This document shows, in pieces, positions 59,617 through 64,000 of a stretch of DNA of 64,000 nucleotides. This DNA comes from Entamoeba invadens IP1 (lineage: Eukaryota > Evosea > Mastigamoebida > Endamoebidae), in NCBI RefSeq assembly GCF_000330505.1, contig NW_004443552.1:67799-131798 (forward strand). The letters run 5' to 3'. Below the pieces are notes generated by a model. The model had not been told where the DNA came from. It was given only the letters and a program-made list of their open reading frames with translations, and ran no database searches. Each line of letters opens with the position of its first letter. The stretch's first letter is position 1. Made by a program: the position numbers and the translations under genes.

Positions 59617-62128
59617 GTCTTTTTTAGTCTTTCTTTACTCTCTAATTTGTATTTTGTGTGTAGTTCATTTATTTTTTCACATGGTATTCAAGTATAGTTT
59701 ATTTATAGTTTGTGTATTAGTTTTTACTTAAGCTTATTTTTAAGAAAAACACTTCAAGGTTCTGTTATTATTAAAAATAGTTAAGTTTTACTATGAAAGA
59801 AGTAAATCATTATATTATATTTCCATGGCATTTTGTTAAAATTAAAAAGTAACTATTTCTTGTCGAACATTAATAAAGAATCAAATATTACTTTATTTTA
59901 AACTTGTTGAAAGGCTATCAAATTATGCATTTTTGCTTTTATAATTGAATTAAACTATTTGATTATAATTAATTTATCAAACAATTATAGTTTTATCTTT
60001 TTCTTTTTTTATTAGAACAATGTTTTTGTAAGCCTAAATCATATTATTCTGTTCTAATAATTATTAATTTCGATTTGAGTTTTGTTGATGATATTCCAAA
60101 CTAACACAAGTAATTGTTACAATTTTAATCAACTTTTTTCTTGGAGTAAATTAAATATTATTATTTTTTATTTATATCAACTAGTTAATAAATAAATTAT
60201 TAAATGTTTTTTTTTGTGAATTCAACAATTTCATTGAAGACATTCTATTAACTTTGAGTCATTATATTTGTCTTCTCAAAATGATAATGTTACCGTACCA
60301 AAAGTTTTTTTTTAAATTGTTACTTCTTCTAAATCTTATTTATTTTTAATACTTATTAGTGAGAAAAAGTGCAAAAAACACTTAAAACATTTTCCATTTT
60401 TTTCAAAGATTAAGAATATAAGAAAAAATGAAAAAAAATTATTAGATATAAATAAAAAATAATAATTTAGATTATGGTTTTTATTGAGTTTCACTTTTTT
60501 TTAGTAAGCTGTAATAATTTTATAATTATTGTTTTTATTTGATTTAAAAAGATAATGTTTTTATATCAAAATATTGTATAGTATAAAAAACCAAAAAATA
60601 TTTTGTTATTTTATAATCCAAGTACTTTCCAATTGAACTGTTTAATTTGGAAAACAATTATTATATCTGATTATTAGTTGTTTTTAACACAATTTTTTAT
60701 TATTAATTTTAACAATTACAAAAAATTTTGTAATTATTTGTAAAGTAAAGTAATTTTGAAAAAAAGGTGAAAAAAAAATTTAGATGATTTCATAATGTAA
60801 CTACTATATATCAATTGATGTCTACAGCCTTTATTTAATATTATTGAGAATAAAACACAACTAAACTTTTCAATATATTTAAACATTTAATAATTTGGAT
60901 ATTGTAAACAATAAAATTTTTACTGCCGTTATTAAATTTTTATATTATTATTTACATAATAAACTATAAGCATTCAATAGTTTCTTTTTTAAACAATATT
61001 AAATTATTATTTCATTTTAATTAATAATATTCACTACTATTCGGCTTATAATTTGCATATATATGCAATTGAAATGTTCATAGTTTGTTAATTTTTTATA
61101 TGATCGTTAAATCAATACAAAGATTAATCACTTTAATTTTGGTATTAAATTTATTATAATAATTTAATAAACATTTATTGTTTGTAAATTAAAGGTCATG
61201 TATCAGTTTTTATAATTAAGCAATCGTTATAATCAGTTTGAATATGCAATGTAAATATTATACCATTTGTATTTTTTACAAATAAAACAAATATGTGATA
61301 AATATAACATTGCAAACACCATCCCAATCAAAAAAGAAGTAACAAAGGAGAAGTAAATTAAGTATTGAGAAGTAAATTTTAATTTTCACAAAGGTCAACT
61401 CATTTTAATTAACAATTTTTGTTATTAAAAACATAGTTTGTTATATATAAAAAACATTTCAATGTTATTAAAACAATTGGCCAAAATTCAAATATAAAAT
61501 ATTGTGTAAAAAGTTATATTTTATATTTGTTATATATAACAATTTGTGAAAACAATTAATAATATATTAAAATATACTATAAATATACGATAATTAAAAC
61601 AATTAGATTTTTGTAATCTAATTTATTTTTATTGATTGTTTTCCTTGAAGAAAACCAATTGTAAATTATAAAGAAATAAAAAGATAATCATATCTAGAAT
61701 CATTTCTTTTATTATTTTTTTCCAAAAAAATTACTATAAAATATAACTTATTCATATTTTTATTATAATTAGTTATAAACAATTCAACAAATTCTATCTG
61801 TTCTATTCGTTATTTTTTCTCTTTTTAATCCACGAAAAAAATCAACAATTGAAAATAGAAAACTTTACATCCAAATTTGTACTTAAATCAATAAATTATT
61901 TTAAATGTGTGAAAAAATATGCCACAAAATCGGGATATTTCCCTAAAATTTTGAAGTAAAAAACGAACCCTAAACATGCAACAAAAAAGTTCAAATAAAA
62001 ACCAATCGAAAGAAGGAAAGAGAGTCGAGTTGTTCGGGAGTTTGAATGCATGGTATAATTATAGTAAAAGAACTATAATTAATCTACAAATGAAACAAAA
62101 AAAGAGGAACAAAGAAATTCAGTGAGAG
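59617..62128. other. Long AT-rich intergenic region
   Basis: About 2.5 kb, A/T runs throughout, divergent promoters at both ends. Besides a small imperfect palindrome (GTTTTCCTTGAAGAAAAC near 61637) I see no gene, RNA or transposon terminus. Confidence 0.6.
62107..62121 (+). promoter_or_regulatory. GAAC box plus AAATTCA initiator-like element
   Basis: GAAC at 62107-62110 and AAATTCA at 62115-62121, 7 bases before ATG 62129. Spacing fits the very short 5' leaders of Entamoeba mRNAs. Confidence 0.45.
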
Positions 62129-63076
62129 ATGAAACAAGGGAGCCTTGAGCGTGCAATCAAAGTGAATTGCACAACGACTTTATTTTTTGCGCGCCTTGGG
62201 AATGTCCGCAAGGATGAATTGAAGTGCTACTGTGAGCAGTTTGGACCGGTCAAAGACATTTCCGTTATGGTCGACCAAGACACTCAAAAGCCGAAGGGGT
62301 GTGGCTTTGTCAAGTTTATGACGCACGAAGATGCCAAAAGATGTGTTGAAGAGGCGCCGAAGAAAAACAAAGGCGACCCCATCAAGAAGAATTGGGTGAT
62401 TGAATGGGCCAAGTCATCACAGATCAAAGAGGGGGATTTGGATAAGACTACACTATACATATCGAACTTGAATAAAGAGACTAATGTCGAGGATATGCTT
62501 CGAGCCAAATTTGGGATGTATGGGGTCATCGAGAAGATCACGCGAATAGAGAATGCGAAGGGGTCGTTTGCGTTTGTGAAATACGACAAAATGGAGAGTG
62601 CAGTGGAAGCAATCAATAAAGAAAATGGGAAGTGGTGGTGTGGCAATTTGATTGTGGTTGAATTTTCAGAGACGATCGAGTCGAAGAGAAGTCGCCGACA
62701 AAAGGCGACGATGAAAAAACAGTTTTCGACACATCAAATCAATCAAAGTCACACGTTGCCGGAAGCAAAAGCGTATGACGATAAAAGCGAAGCTTCTACA
62801 CATCGCGCGACAAAGTCATATACACAATCACTGTCATCACAACAACTCGACGGGTTGTTTCATATACAAGACGGCTTTTTTACATCACAGTCACCATCTC
62901 CTAAGTCTACAGCGATCTCGAGTCATAAACATACCACTTCACAACCGTTTGATAAACACATCAACTCCATTTCACCATTTGATATGCTCTCGCCTCGCGA
63001 TAATGACGACTCCGAAAGTCTCCCAATTTTCAGAGAACTTGTCACCCCATCCAACGGAAAAAAGACCACGTTTTGA
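62129..63076 (+). CDS. RNA-binding protein with two RRM domains
   Basis: 315 residues, ATG at 62129. RRM1 (~15-90): TTLFFARLGN as RNP2-like and GCGFVKFM as RNP1. RRM2 (~103-180): TTLYISNLNK as RNP2 and KGSFAFVKY as RNP1. The spacing of both is normal. The C-terminal ~130 residues are Ser/Thr/His/Gln-rich and disordered (SHTLPEAKAYDDKSEAS..., SLSSQQLDG). No SR-repeat, zinc finger or export signal is visible. A role in mRNA processing or stability is likely; targets are unknown. The arrangement of two RRMs plus a low-complexity tail is common, so no ortholog is named. Confidence 0.9.
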   Translation: MKQGSLERAIKVNCTTTLFFARLGNVRKDELKCYCEQFGPVKDISVMVDQDTQKPKGCGFVKFMTHEDAKRCVEEAPKKNKGDPIKKNWVIEWAKSSQIKEGDLDKTTLYISNLNKETNVEDMLRAKFGMYGVIEKITRIENAKGSFAFVKYDKMESAVEAINKENGKWWCGNLIVVEFSETIESKRSRRQKATMKKQFSTHQINQSHTLPEAKAYDDKSEASTHRATKSYTQSLSSQQLDGLFHIQDGFFTSQSPSPKSTAISSHKHTTSQPFDKHINSISPFDMLSPRDNDDSESLPIFRELVTPSNGKKTTF

Positions 63077-63497
63077 TTTTGTTGATACTTCAAATCACTT
63101 TACTTCTTATTTGTTTAACACTACAATGATCGTTTTATTATTGACACAACAAAGTCATTTAAAGAAAAACACCATCGAAGACTTAAACAATGGGTGATAA
63201 ACATGGTTTCAACAAAGGTACTTGTTGAATCAATTTTTTAGTTCATAATAAGGGGAATTGAATATAAACTAGTATTGGTAATTTCTTTGTTAATACACTT
63301 ATTTCAATTGTTTTCTTTTAACATCTTTTTGTTCCAAATAATATGCATTTGAGTTTTTTTTATAGATTTTTACTTTACTACTGTTTCAATGGTTGAAGAC
63401 AGACCCTTTACAAAACAAATTAATTGTATTTCAATAACACAACAAGAAATTTAAAAAGTTAATGAAGACATTTTATTAACTGTTATATTGACAACAG

Positions 63498-63536
63498 ATA
63501 TTCAATTATCATATATAAATGATGATAATTGAATAT
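63498..63536. repeat. Hairpin with 15 bp perfect arms
   Basis: ATATTCAATTATCAT (63498-63512) and its reverse complement (63522-63536), with a 9-base loop. A second inverted pair, TTATTCCAAAT and ATTTGGAATAA (63545-63555 and 63566-63576), lies just to the right. Confidence 0.75.
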
Positions 63537-63678
63537 AAGTTTCGTTATTCCAAATTTATAACGAGATTTGGAATAAAACGTTTTACTTCCAATTCATTTT
63601 GTAAAATAAATCAAAAATATAATGTGAAATTATTATAATGCACAAAAATGTAACATCAAACAAAAAGTGTATATAATC

Positions 63679-63778
63679 NNNNNNNNNNNNNNNNNNNNNN
63701 NNNNNNNNNNNNNNNNNNNNNNNNNNNNNNNNNNNNNNNNNNNNNNNNNNNNNNNNNNNNNNNNNNNNNNNNNNNNNN
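63679..63778. other. Assembly gap, 100 N
   Basis: Exactly 100 N; the true length is unknown. Confidence 0.99.
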
Positions 63779-64000
63779 CTCCATTAGGTTGTTACTTGTT
63801 ATAAGTTTTATTCTTGGTATTATTAATGTTGTAAGTTCATAATTTTAAAACAAATCTCATTTTAAATATAATAAAAATTAATATATGATTATATTTTTAG
63901 TCTAATGATTGTTATGGTGAAAAATCAAATAAATAACAGTTTAGATTTATTAAGTTTTTACACACAAAGAATTTAAACATTTTGCGTCAAACCGTTATAG

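Larger units (their letters stand above)
63077..64000. other. Intergenic to window end, with gap
   Basis: AT-rich. It contains hairpins at about 63498-63536 and 63545-63576 and a 100-N gap. The 222 bases after the gap show no coding frame. Confidence 0.55.

Overview
The window reads as a nuclear scaffold from an Entamoeba species, most likely Entamoeba invadens. This is inferred from several things seen together. Intergenic DNA is extremely AT-rich while coding DNA is more GC-balanced. Eleven of the twelve introns I could place begin with GTTTGT. Some genes carry GAAC and AAATTCA (initiator-like) elements just upstream of the ATG. The window also holds a BspA-like leucine-rich-repeat protein and a P-glycoprotein, both typical of this genus. 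Two runs of exactly 100 N (27242-27341 and 63679-63778) are assembly gaps. No rRNA, tRNA, CRISPR or virus-like gene cluster was seen.

Layout, 1-28 kb: a Kelch/SAM-like/kinase gene cut by the left edge; a TAP42/alpha4 PP2A regulator; RNase H2 subunit A; an ABCC (MRP-type) transporter; a probable RasGEF; a La-motif (LARP-like) protein; MPP10 of the SSU processome; a probable ANTH-domain endocytic adaptor; a Nuf2-like coiled-coil protein; an MFS transporter; a two-repeat Myb protein; and a four-TM tetraspanin-like gene interrupted by a gap. The long intergenic stretches here hold decayed DNA transposons: a ~1.97 kb Tc1/mariner-like element carrying a nested 694 bp element, a 128 bp hAT-type MITE with an 8 bp target duplication, a 240 bp mariner-type MITE, and two palindromic elements of unassigned family.

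Layout, 28-64 kb: a P-glycoprotein whose two nucleotide-binding domains share a 337 bp tract with one mismatch; TFIIF-beta; a C2+DENN Rab-GEF-like protein; a small degenerate GH13 (alpha-amylase-like) protein; a beta-propeller protein with a Utp12-like tail; clathrin heavy chain; CLN3/battenin; CNOT11; PP4 regulatory subunit 3; a DHHC palmitoyltransferase; a TBC RabGAP; the DEAD-box helicase RRP3/DDX47; a divergent CDK-like kinase; a BspA-like protein; and a two-RRM protein. About 2.5 kb of AT-rich DNA lies between the last two.

The genes form no operon or obvious pathway cluster; strands alternate and each gene appears to have its own promoter. Loose themes are membrane traffic (clathrin, ANTH, DENN, TBC, DHHC, CLN3), ribosome biogenesis (MPP10, RRP3, Utp12-like), PP2A-family phosphatase control (TAP42, PP4R3) and ABC export (ABCC, ABCB). 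I found no clearly new multi-gene system. The most notable observations are the NBD1/NBD2 sequence homogenisation, the nested transposons and several divergent or probably catalytically dead family members.
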